In this document: positions 8,292-14,496 of the stretch, one piece after another | Layout: every line of letters begins with the position of its first letter | Position numbering within the stretch: position 1 is the stretch's first letter | Source: an uncultured Nesterenkonia sp. | GTDB lineage: Bacteria > Actinomycetota > Actinomycetes > Actinomycetales > Micrococcaceae | NCBI GenBank assembly: GCA_946221825.1 | Contig: CAMINA010000016.1 | Coordinates: 1 to 15,174 of the forward strand | Direction: 5' to 3' | Length of the DNA: 15,174 nucleotides | Translations under genes and position numbers: made by a program | The notes under the pieces: model-generated | Database searches by the model: none | What the model saw: only the letters and a program-made list of their open reading frames with translations | What the model was told of the DNA's origin: nothing

Positions 8292-9314
8292 TCATCCTTC
8301 GGAGAGGATCCTGGAGAGATATCGCGCCATCGCTCGGACCGCGGACATCGTGGATCCGTAATCCATCCGCGTGGGCCCGACCACGCCGAGCTTGGCCCCG
8401 TCGCCGGCCTCGGGGCCATACTCGGCGGCGACGACGGCGGCCTCGGCCAGCGAGTCGTGGCTGGTCTCCCGGCCGATCCGCACTGAGAGACCGCGGGGGT
8501 CCTCGTGCATCTCAGTCAGCAGGCGCAGCAGGACGACCTGCTCTTCCAGGGCTTCGAGGATGGGTCCGATGGAGGGCCCGAAGTCACGGCCCGACTTCGC
8601 GAGGTTAGCAGTGCCGGCCATGATGATGCGATCCACGCGGCCAGCCTCCAACACGGCTTCCACCGAGTTCGCGATCACTGCCATGGCCGGCTGCAGACTC
8701 GGCTCCACCTGGGCGATCAGGTGGTCCAGGGGCAGCGGGGTGGCCGAGGCCGATCGGTTGTAGAGCTCCTCGGCCAGACGCTGTCCGATCCGGTGGAGGC
8801 TCTCCTCGTCCAGCCCGTCGGAGAGGGTCACCATCCGCTGCTCCACCTTGCCGGAGGAGAGGATGACCACCGCCAGCGCCTTCTGGGGTGTCATGGAGAC
8901 CACTTCGATGTGACGGATCTTGGCCTGGCTGTGCTGCGGATGCTGCAGCACAGCCACCTGGTTGGTCAGCATGGCCAGCAGGCGGACCGTCTGGTCGAGC
9001 ATGGCGTCATGATCGTCGGCGGCCTCGAGCAGCGTGTCCATGGCACGGCGCTCTGCGCTCGAGAGCGGCCTGACCGCTGTGATCTTGTCCACGAAGGTGC
9101 GGTATCCCCGATCGGTGGGGATCCGCCCGGCGGAGGTGTGCGGGGCGACGATCAGCCCCTCCTCCTCCAAGAACGCCATATCGTTGCGGATCGTGGCCGG
9201 CGAGACCTCCAGATTGTGGCGGTCCACCAGTGCCTTGGAGCCCACCGGCTCGCGGGTGTGCACGTAGTCCTCCACGATGGCCCGCAGGACCTGCAGGCGA
9301 CGGGTCTCCGACAT
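8292..9314 (-). CDS. hrcA: Heat-inducible transcription repressor HrcA
   Basis: Repressor that binds CIRCE operators and is kept active by GroEL; it blocks chaperone genes at normal temperature. The winged helix N-terminus includes SPATIRNDMAFLEEEGLI (38-55) and PHTSAGRIPTDRGYR (58-72), both family signatures, followed by the GAF-like dimer domain. I chose the ATG at 9314 (340 residues). A GTG nine bases upstream (9323) is in frame, but GGGGAGG lies almost against it, whereas the ATG is at a 10-base distance and MSETRRLQVLRAIVEDY is where the family begins. A CIRCE element lies over its own promoter, so it is autoregulated. dnaJ follows after 51 bases. Confidence 0.96.
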   Translation of the reverse strand: MSETRRLQVLRAIVEDYVHTREPVGSKALVDRHNLEVSPATIRNDMAFLEEEGLIVAPHTSAGRIPTDRGYRTFVDKITAVRPLSSAERRAMDTLLEAADDHDAMLDQTVRLLAMLTNQVAVLQHPQHSQAKIRHIEVVSMTPQKALAVVILSSGKVEQRMVTLSDGLDEESLHRIGQRLAEELYNRSASATPLPLDHLIAQVEPSLQPAMAVIANSVEAVLEAGRVDRIIMAGTANLAKSGRDFGPSIGPILEALEEQVVLLRLLTEMHEDPRGLSVRIGRETSHDSLAEAAVVAAEYGPEAGDGAKLGVVGPTRMDYGSTMSAVRAMARYLSRILSEG

Positions 9315-9344
9315 CTTCTTCACGCCTCCCCGGGGGCAGGTCGG

Positions 9345-9371
9345 TTAGCACTCTGAATGATCAAGTGCTAA
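9345..9371. promoter_or_regulatory. CIRCE operator (HrcA binding site)
   Basis: TTAGCACTC (9345-9353), nine bases, then AAGTGCTAA (9363-9371). It matches the consensus TTAGCACTC-N9-GAGTGCTAA with a single change (G to A at 9363). It is 31 bases before the hrcA ATG and abuts the hrcA -10, the right place to block transcription start of the hrcA-dnaJ unit. Confidence 0.95.
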
Positions 9372-9399
9372 TTCTACAGCTGTCGCCGCCGATCCGTGG
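9371..9399 (-). promoter_or_regulatory. hrcA promoter
   Basis: TAGAAT (9376-9371 on the minus strand) is a five-of-six match to the -10 consensus, placed so that transcription would begin inside the CIRCE element. The base pairs 17 upstream (CCACGG, 9399-9394) are a poor -35. The -35 area overlaps that of the divergent gene at 9434. Confidence 0.6.
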
Positions 9400-9424
9400 C
9401 ATGCGGCACCGCCGGTGGTAGGCT
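9396..9424 (+). promoter_or_regulatory. Promoter of the DUF3097 gene, near-leaderless
   Basis: GTGGCA (9396-9401, four of six to TTGACA), a 17-base spacer, and TAGGCT (9419-9424, TAnnnT type). The ATG follows the -10 by nine bases and there is no ribosome site, so the transcript would begin within about three bases of the start codon. Confidence 0.5.
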
Positions 9425-9433
9425 CCCACAGCT

Positions 9434-10297
9434 ATGAGCTTCCCCACCGATTGGTCATCCTGGGGCCCCGCAGACATGGGCGAACGACGCCGGGCCCAGC
9501 ACCGCGAAGTGCCCACTCTTCCCGCTGACCGCGGCACCGTGGTCGAAGAGACCGCCAGCGGATGGGTCGGTGCGATCGTCGGCGTCGAGGCTGCGGGCGG
9601 TGTCCATGTGGTGATCCTGGAGGATCGACGGGGCGCCACACGTGCCTTCCCGCTGGGCCACGGCTTCCTCCACGAGGGCTCTCCGGTGGAGCTGACGGCG
9701 CCGACTCCGAAGGCCCAGCCGAAGAAGCCGGCGCGCACCGCTTCAGGCTCGGTGGCCGTAGACAACGCTCCGGCCCGTGTCGCACGGGCCTCCCGGATCT
9801 GGGTGGAGGGCACCCACGACGCCGAACTGGTGGAGAAGGTCTGGGGTGAGGACCTCCGCCTGGAGGGCATCGTGGTGGAGCCGCTGCACGGCGCAGACGA
9901 CCTGGTGGGGGCGATCAGAGAGTTCCAGCCCGGTCCCGAACGGCGAGTAGGTGTTCTGCTGGACCACCTGGTCAAGGGGTCCAAGGAATCGCGGATCGCC
10001 GCAGAGGCTATGGCGATGCCCGGCGCCTCCGGCAACGTGTTGGTGCTCGGCCACCCCTATGTCGATGTCTGGCAGGCCGTGAAGCCGCAGCTGCTCGGTC
10101 TGCAGCGCTGGCCGGACATCCCCCGCTCCGTGGACATCAAGGTGGGCACCCTCAAGGCTCTGGGATGGCCTCATGCCGGCCAACGCGACATCGCCCACGG
10201 ATGGAAGCGGATCCTCTCCACCGTCACCAGCTATACGGACTTGGAGCCCTCGCTGCTGGGACGGGTGGAGGAGCTCATCGACTTCGTGACCCAGTAG
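9434..10297 (+). CDS. DUF3097 family protein, possible Toprim-like fold
   Basis: The function is not known. The 287-residue protein matches, from memory, the actinobacterial DUF3097 family that commonly neighbours hrcA or hemW. Seen: an N-terminal small beta-rich region (about 30-90) with GTVVEETASGWVGAIVGVE; a Lys/Pro/Ala linker (90-115); then a second domain with RIWVEGTHDAELVEKVWG (121-138), EGIVVEPLHGADDL (144-157), and RVGVLLDHLVKGSKESRIA (171-189). The VEGxxDA block and a later hydrophobic strand ending in Asp resemble Toprim domains of primases and RNase M5, which would suggest nucleic-acid cleavage or synthesis; this is inference. No signal peptide or membrane helix. The ATG at 9434 has no ribosome site and is probably leaderless. 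It is divergent from hrcA and 49 bases before the DUF4870 gene. Confidence 0.85.
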   Translation: MSFPTDWSSWGPADMGERRRAQHREVPTLPADRGTVVEETASGWVGAIVGVEAAGGVHVVILEDRRGATRAFPLGHGFLHEGSPVELTAPTPKAQPKKPARTASGSVAVDNAPARVARASRIWVEGTHDAELVEKVWGEDLRLEGIVVEPLHGADDLVGAIREFQPGPERRVGVLLDHLVKGSKESRIAAEAMAMPGASGNVLVLGHPYVDVWQAVKPQLLGLQRWPDIPRSVDIKVGTLKALGWPHAGQRDIAHGWKRILSTVTSYTDLEPSLLGRVEELIDFVTQ

Positions 10298-10333
10298 TTC
10301 GCGTGTCTCTGGCCGGGTATGCGTCTCAGCGGA

Positions 10334-10339
10334 TAAAAT
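10334..10339 (+). promoter_or_regulatory. -10 element of the DUF4870 gene, leaderless
   Basis: TAAAAT is a five-of-six -10 match, and the ATG at 10347 begins seven bases after it, so the first transcribed base should be at or next to the A of the ATG. No ribosome site is present and no good -35 was found. Confidence 0.5.
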
Positions 10340-10346
10340 CACTGCT

Positions 10347-10718
10347 ATGGCACACCTGGAAGGATCACCGGCAGCAGCCCAGCCGTTGACGCCGAGCGAA
10401 GACCGCCGTTGGGCCACGCTGGCTCACTTCGGCGGAGTCATGGGCTGCATCCCTTCCCTGGGCATCTACCTGGTCTTCCGGGACCGCGGGCCCTTCACCG
10501 CCCAGGAGGCCAAAGAGGCGCTGAACTACACCCTGCCGCTGACGGTGGTCATGCTGGCCTGCTACCTGTTGGCTCTGCTGCCGGCCATCGGCTGGATCTT
10601 CGGCATCGCGGCCGTCTTCCTCTGGGTGGTCATGACGCTGTCCGGTCTGGTCGCCGGCATCGAATGCAATAAGGGCCGCCCCTACCGCTACTGGATGAAT
10701 CTGCGCCTGATCCACTGA
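10347..10718 (+). CDS. Small DUF4870 (Tic20-like) membrane protein
   Basis: The role is unknown. The 123-residue product has a cytosolic-looking N-terminus, then LTPSEDRRWATLAHFGGVMG and the segment FTAQEAKEALNYTLPLTVV, which are typical of DUF4870 proteins. Predicted membrane stretches by eye: about 29-44, 63-80, and 82-106 (rich in Leu, Ile, Val, Trp). It ends with a positively charged tail (NKGRPYRYWMNLRLIH). The start is supported by an appropriate -10 seven bases upstream (leaderless) and by the family N-terminus. It is convergent with hemW, with only 40 bases between the stops. It may be co-transcribed with the DUF3097 gene or started from its own promoter. Confidence 0.85.
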   Translation: MAHLEGSPAAAQPLTPSEDRRWATLAHFGGVMGCIPSLGIYLVFRDRGPFTAQEAKEALNYTLPLTVVMLACYLLALLPAIGWIFGIAAVFLWVVMTLSGLVAGIECNKGRPYRYWMNLRLIH

Positions 10719-10758
10719 TCGGTACGGGTCAGGTCGGTAAGGCTCAGCTCAGGACGAC

Positions 10759-12048
10759 TCAGGGCGCCAGCCGACGGGTGACGGCGTCGGCGAGCAGGCG
10801 GCCTTTCAGCGTCAGCACAGCACGACCCTGCGGGTGATCCTCGGTGGGCACAGCCGCTTCCTCCTCGATCAGACCGTCGCTGACCAGGCGGCTCAGCTCC
10901 CCTGCGCTGATCTGCTCACCACGGATCTCCGCCAGGTCCTCCAACGCGTTGTACCCGGCGACGTCCAGCCCCTCCCGGATGCGCAGACGCAGCATCAGAT
11001 GTTCCAGGACCTTCGCCTCTGCGTCGAGGACCTCCCGTCCGTGGCCCGGGGTGGTGCCGGCGTGCAGACGCTGGGCGTAGGCGGCCGGATGTTTGGCGTT
11101 CCACCAGCGCATCCCGGCCATATGTGAGTGTGCGCCCGGGCCGGCGCCCCACCAATCTGCATCCAACCAGTAGTTCAGGTTGTGATCGGAGCGGGTCAGC
11201 TCCGAGGTGGAGTAGTTCGAGACCTCGTACCAGCGGTAGCCGGCCGCTGTGAGCACCTCGTCGGTGAGCAGGTACTTATCGGCCTGATCGTCAGGATCGA
11301 TGTCTGGCAGCGTCCCACGGCGAATCTGGGCAGCCATGGCCGTACCCTCCTCTACGATCAGCGAGTAGGCCGAGATGTGGTCGGGGGCCATCGCCACGGC
11401 CTCCTCCAGGCTGCGCCGCCAGTCCTGAAGGCTCTCCCCCGGTGTCCCGTGGATCAGGTCCAGACTGACCTCAAGGCCGACAGCTCGGGCCGCCTCCACC
11501 GCACGGGGAACGTTGCGCGGGTCGTGGGTGCGGTCCAAAGTGGCGAGCACCTCCGGCACCGCTGACTGCATACCCAGACTGATCCGGGTGAAGCCGGCCT
11601 GAGCCAACACCCGGGTGGACTCTGGGGTCACGGTGTCGGGATTGGCCTCGGTGGTGATCTCAGCGCCCTCGACGAAGCCGAAGAGCTCCCGTGCCCGGCC
11701 CAGGATGCGGGAGAGATCCTCGGCGGGCAGCAGCGTCGGCGTCCCTCCTCCGAAGAACACCGTGGACAGCGGACGCTCGGGCGCGCCAGACCGGTCCAGG
11801 ACCCCCCGGGCGAACTCCAGCTCGCTGATCAGAGTGTCCGGATAGGACTGCCGGGAGGCACCCGGCCCCAGGTCCTCGGAGGTATAGGTGTTGAAGTCGC
11901 AGTAGCCGCAGCGCACTGAGCAGAACGGAATGTGCACATACAGCCCGAAGGGCTTCTGAGCTCGACCCGGCAATGCGTCCAGGACCTCCTGCGGGAAGGA
12001 CCCATCCGCCGGCAACGGATCCCCCAGCGGAAGAGCTGACGGGCTCAC
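10759..12048 (-). CDS. hemW: Heme chaperone HemW (radical SAM)
   Basis: Radical SAM protein that binds heme and delivers it to target enzymes; older annotations call it oxygen-independent coproporphyrinogen III oxidase (HemN-like). The 429-residue protein has the cluster motif HIPFCSVRCGYCDF: Cys 43, 47 and 50 followed by Phe 52. True HemN has a fourth cysteine at that last place, so HemW is the better call. GGGTPT lies at 100-105, with the HemN C-terminal domain after about residue 300. The start is GTG at 12048, one base after the lepA stop (TAGcGTG), and the N-terminus (SALPLGDPLPADG) resembles that of Arthrobacter HemW, so translation is probably coupled to lepA. It ends 40 bases from the convergent DUF4870 gene. 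Confidence 0.95.
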   Translation of the reverse strand: MSPSALPLGDPLPADGSFPQEVLDALPGRAQKPFGLYVHIPFCSVRCGYCDFNTYTSEDLGPGASRQSYPDTLISELEFARGVLDRSGAPERPLSTVFFGGGTPTLLPAEDLSRILGRARELFGFVEGAEITTEANPDTVTPESTRVLAQAGFTRISLGMQSAVPEVLATLDRTHDPRNVPRAVEAARAVGLEVSLDLIHGTPGESLQDWRRSLEEAVAMAPDHISAYSLIVEEGTAMAAQIRRGTLPDIDPDDQADKYLLTDEVLTAAGYRWYEVSNYSTSELTRSDHNLNYWLDADWWGAGPGAHSHMAGMRWWNAKHPAAYAQRLHAGTTPGHGREVLDAEAKVLEHLMLRLRIREGLDVAGYNALEDLAEIRGEQISAGELSRLVSDGLIEEEAAVPTEDHPQGRAVLTLKGRLLADAVTRRLAP

Positions 12049-12049
12049 G

Positions 12050-13912
12050 CTACTTCTTCGCCGCCTTCTCCTTGCCGGATTCCTCGTCAGAGGACAGCGC
12101 GGCGATGAAGGCCTCCTGCGGAATCTCGACGGTGCCGACCATCTTCATGCGCTTCTTGCCCTCCTTCTGCTTCTCCAGCAGCTTGCGCTTACGGCTGATG
12201 TCGCCGCCGTAGCATTTGGAGAGGACGTCCTTACGGATGGCGCGGATGTTCTCACGAGCGATGATGCGGGAGCCGATGGCAGCCTGGATAGGCACCTCGT
12301 ACTGCTGACGAGGGATGAGCTCCTTGAGCCGCGAGGCCATCTTCACGCCGTAGGAGTAGGCGTGGTCGCGGTGGGTGATCGCGGAGAAGGCGTCCACCTT
12401 GTCGCCCTGCAGCAGGATGTCCACCTTGACCAGGTCCGCGACCTGGTCGCCGGCGCTCTGCCAGTTGAAGGAGGCATAGCCCTTGGTACGGGATTTCAAC
12501 AGATCGAAGAAGTCGAAGACGATCTCAGCAAGCGGCATCTTGTACCGGATCTCGACGCGATCCTCCGAGAGGTAGTCCATCCCGGACATCGAGCCGCGGC
12601 GGGACTGGCAGAGCTCCATGACCGCTCCGATGAACTCCGCCGGAACGATGATGGTGGAGTCCACCACCGGCTCGCGGATCTCATTGACCTTGCCCTCGGG
12701 GAACTCGGACGGGTTGGTGACTCGATGCAGCTCTCCGCCTTCGTCCACCACGTCGTAGATGACGTTGGGCGCCGTGGAGATCAGGTCCAGGTTGTACTCG
12801 GCCTCAAGGCGCTGCCGGGTGATCTCCAGGTGCAGCAGGCCCAGGAAGCCTACGCGGAAGCCGAAGCCCAGTGCGGCTGAGACCTCGGGTTCGAAATTCA
12901 GGGCGGCGTCGTTGAGCTGGAGCTTCTCCAAAGCCTCGCGCAGCACAGGGAAGTCGGAGCCGTCGATCGGGAAGAGCCCGGAGTACACCATGGGCAGCGG
13001 CTCCTGATAGCCGGTGATGATGTTCTCTGCCGGCTGGTTGGCCGAGGTCACGGTGTCGCCGACCTTGGACTGGCGGACGTCCTTCACTCCGGTGATCAGA
13101 TAGCCGACCTCGCCCACACCGAGCCCTTCGGAGGAGTCCGGCTCAGGCTGGGAGACGCCGATCTCCAGCAGCTCGTGGGTGGCGCCGGTGGACATCATCT
13201 TGATCTTCTCGCGGTGGGAGAGCTGACCATCGACCACCCGGACGAAGGTCACCACGCCGCGGTAGGTGTCGTAGACGGAGTCGAAGATCATCGCGCGGGC
13301 GGGGGCATCGGCGTCGCCCACCGGTGCCGGGACCTCTTCGACGAGCTTGTCCAGCAGATCCTCCACGCCTTCACCGGTCTTGCCGGAGACACGCAGGACG
13401 TCTTCAGGCTCGCAGCCGATCAGGTGGGCCAGCTCCTCCGCGTACTTGTCCGGCATGGCCGCGGGCAGGTCGATCTTGTTCAGCACCGGGATGATGGCCA
13501 GCTCGTGCTCCATGGCCAGGTACAGGTTGGCCAGGGTCTGAGCTTCGATCCCCTGGGCTGCGTCCACCAAGAGGATCGCGCCCTCACAGGCGGCCAGCGA
13601 GCGTGAGACCTCGTAGGAGAAGTCCACGTGACCGGGGGTGTCGATCATGTGGAAGGCGTAGGTCTCGTCCTGATACTCCCAGGGCATGCGTACGGCCTGG
13701 GATTTGATGGTGATGCCGCGGTCACGCTCGATGTCCATGCGGTCCAGGTACTGAGCCTTCATGTCCCGCGGCTGAACCACACCGGTGAGCTGGAGCATCC
13801 GATCCGCAAGGGTGGATTTCCCGTGGTCGATGTGCGCAATGATGCAGAAGTTGCGGATGACGCTGGGATCCGTCGCGGCGGGCACCTGTGGAGTGCTGGC
13901 CTTCGGTGACAC
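12050..13912 (-). CDS. lepA: Elongation factor 4 (LepA), ribosomal GTPase
   Basis: Translational GTPase that acts on ribosomes, with proposed roles in back-translocation and in 30S assembly or initiation. With the GTG start at 13912 it has 620 residues. G1 AHIDHGKST is at 26-34, RGIT at 65-68, DTPG at 91-94 and NKID at 145-148; EF-G-like domains II, III and V follow, then the LepA-specific C-terminal domain with GGDISRKRKLLEKQKEGKKR. I prefer the GTG because GAAGGA stands about 10 bases before it and the family N-terminus matches there. The TTG at 13942 that extends the frame falls in the U-tract of the rpsT terminator. hemW follows after one base. Confidence 0.96.
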   Translation of the reverse strand: MSPKASTPQVPAATDPSVIRNFCIIAHIDHGKSTLADRMLQLTGVVQPRDMKAQYLDRMDIERDRGITIKSQAVRMPWEYQDETYAFHMIDTPGHVDFSYEVSRSLAACEGAILLVDAAQGIEAQTLANLYLAMEHELAIIPVLNKIDLPAAMPDKYAEELAHLIGCEPEDVLRVSGKTGEGVEDLLDKLVEEVPAPVGDADAPARAMIFDSVYDTYRGVVTFVRVVDGQLSHREKIKMMSTGATHELLEIGVSQPEPDSSEGLGVGEVGYLITGVKDVRQSKVGDTVTSANQPAENIITGYQEPLPMVYSGLFPIDGSDFPVLREALEKLQLNDAALNFEPEVSAALGFGFRVGFLGLLHLEITRQRLEAEYNLDLISTAPNVIYDVVDEGGELHRVTNPSEFPEGKVNEIREPVVDSTIIVPAEFIGAVMELCQSRRGSMSGMDYLSEDRVEIRYKMPLAEIVFDFFDLLKSRTKGYASFNWQSAGDQVADLVKVDILLQGDKVDAFSAITHRDHAYSYGVKMASRLKELIPRQQYEVPIQAAIGSRIIARENIRAIRKDVLSKCYGGDISRKRKLLEKQKEGKKRMKMVGTVEIPQEAFIAALSSDEESGKEKAAKK

Positions 13913-13940
13913 GTGTAGGACGTCCTTCTCTCTCGGTAGC

Positions 13941-13979
13941 AAAGAGGGCGGCAGCAGACCTCAGTCTACTGCCGCCCTC
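13941..13979 (-). terminator. Intrinsic terminator of rpsT
   Basis: Bases 13944-13979 form a 16-base-pair stem around a four-base loop (TGAG in the RNA), with only one G-U pair. The lower 11 pairs are GAGGGCGGCAG with CTGCCGCCCTC. In the minus direction it is followed by TTT, a short U-tract. It lies 27 bases after the rpsT stop and 32 bases before the lepA start codon. Confidence 0.85.
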
Positions 13980-14006
13980 AGGTCGTGCTGCTGGTCTGGG
14001 TGAAGA

Positions 14007-14267
14007 TCAGAGAGCGTTGACCTTGGCTGCCAGACCGGACTTCCGGTTGGCGGCGTTGTTCTTGTGGATGACGCCCTTGGAGGCTGCCTTGTCCAGCTTG
14101 CGGGCTGCCTCACGCTGAGCGGCCAGAGCAGCGTCCTTGTCACCGGCGGTGATCGCCTTGCGGACCTTCTTGATGGAGGTGCGCAGCTCGGACTTCACGG
14201 CCTGGTTGCGCTGGCGAGCCTTCTCGTTGGTGAGAATGCGCTTCTTCTGAGACTTGATGTTTGCCAC
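14007..14267 (-). CDS. rpsT: 30S ribosomal protein bS20
   Basis: Primary 16S rRNA-binding protein of the 30S body. The 86-residue product begins ANIKSQKKRILTNEKARQRN and is rich in Lys and Arg with long helices, as expected; the length is normal. The start is GTG at 14267 with AAGGA about 11 bases upstream. It is a monocistronic unit by the look of it: an own extended -10 promoter near 14470, a structured leader of about 190 bases, and a strong terminator after the stop. bS20 of E. coli represses its own translation, so autoregulation through this leader is plausible but not shown. Confidence 0.97.
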   Translation of the reverse strand: MANIKSQKKRILTNEKARQRNQAVKSELRTSIKKVRKAITAGDKDAALAAQREAARKLDKAASKGVIHKNNAANRKSGLAAKVNAL

Positions 14268-14306
14268 GTGTGCTCGATTCCTTACGGATCAGGTGTTTTC
14301 GGACGA

Positions 14307-14426
14307 GCACTGACGACGACGGCGGAAGACTTCAGCGGCGTGGGGGCGCCGTGGCGATTCACCCCGACCTCTGCCGGGCAGAGGGACCCATCGGTCGGAG
14401 CGCTTGATCGCCGTCGTAGTCAGTGC
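14307..14426 (-). promoter_or_regulatory. Structured rpsT leader with 18-base-pair long-range stem
   Basis: GCACTGACGACGACGGCG (plus, 14307-14324) is complementary to 14409-14426 at 17 of 18 positions; the only mismatch is 14315/14418. Within the 84-base enclosed part, CCTCTGC (14368-14374) and GCAGAGG (14378-14384) form a 7-base-pair hairpin with loop CGG, and CCGACC (14364-14369) can pair with GGTCGG (14393-14398). All lies in the 5' untranslated part of rpsT if transcription begins near 14463. I do not recognise it as a named RNA family. Confidence 0.6.
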
Positions 14427-14469
14427 CGGCTCCACGGACAGTCCGCAGAGCCGTAGACACTGAGAGTAG

Positions 14470-14478
14470 ATCTTAGCA
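14470..14478 (-). promoter_or_regulatory. Extended -10 promoter of rpsT
   Basis: On the minus strand TGCTAAGAT (14478-14470) is a TGn extended -10 with a four-of-six hexamer, 19 bases beyond the holA stop. There is no good -35. An imperfect inverted repeat (GATCT 14469-14473, AGATC 14491-14495, with TGAG/CTCA outside) surrounds it. Confidence 0.45.
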
Positions 14479-14496
14479 GAGAAACCCGTCAGATCC

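Noticed and set aside
10759..12048. hemW as a true coproporphyrinogen III dehydrogenase (HemN)
   Set aside because: The cluster motif ends CxF instead of CxC, which is the HemW form.
13913..13942. Ten-codon N-terminal extension of LepA from TTG at 13942
   Set aside because: The TTG lies in the U-tract of the rpsT terminator and lacks a ribosome site; the GTG at 13912 has GAAGGA upstream and fits the family.
14307..14426. Inverted repeat before rpsT as a miniature transposable element
   Set aside because: No target-site duplication flanks the arms (GGACGA on one side, CGGCTC on the other), and its place in a 5' leader fits an RNA structure better.
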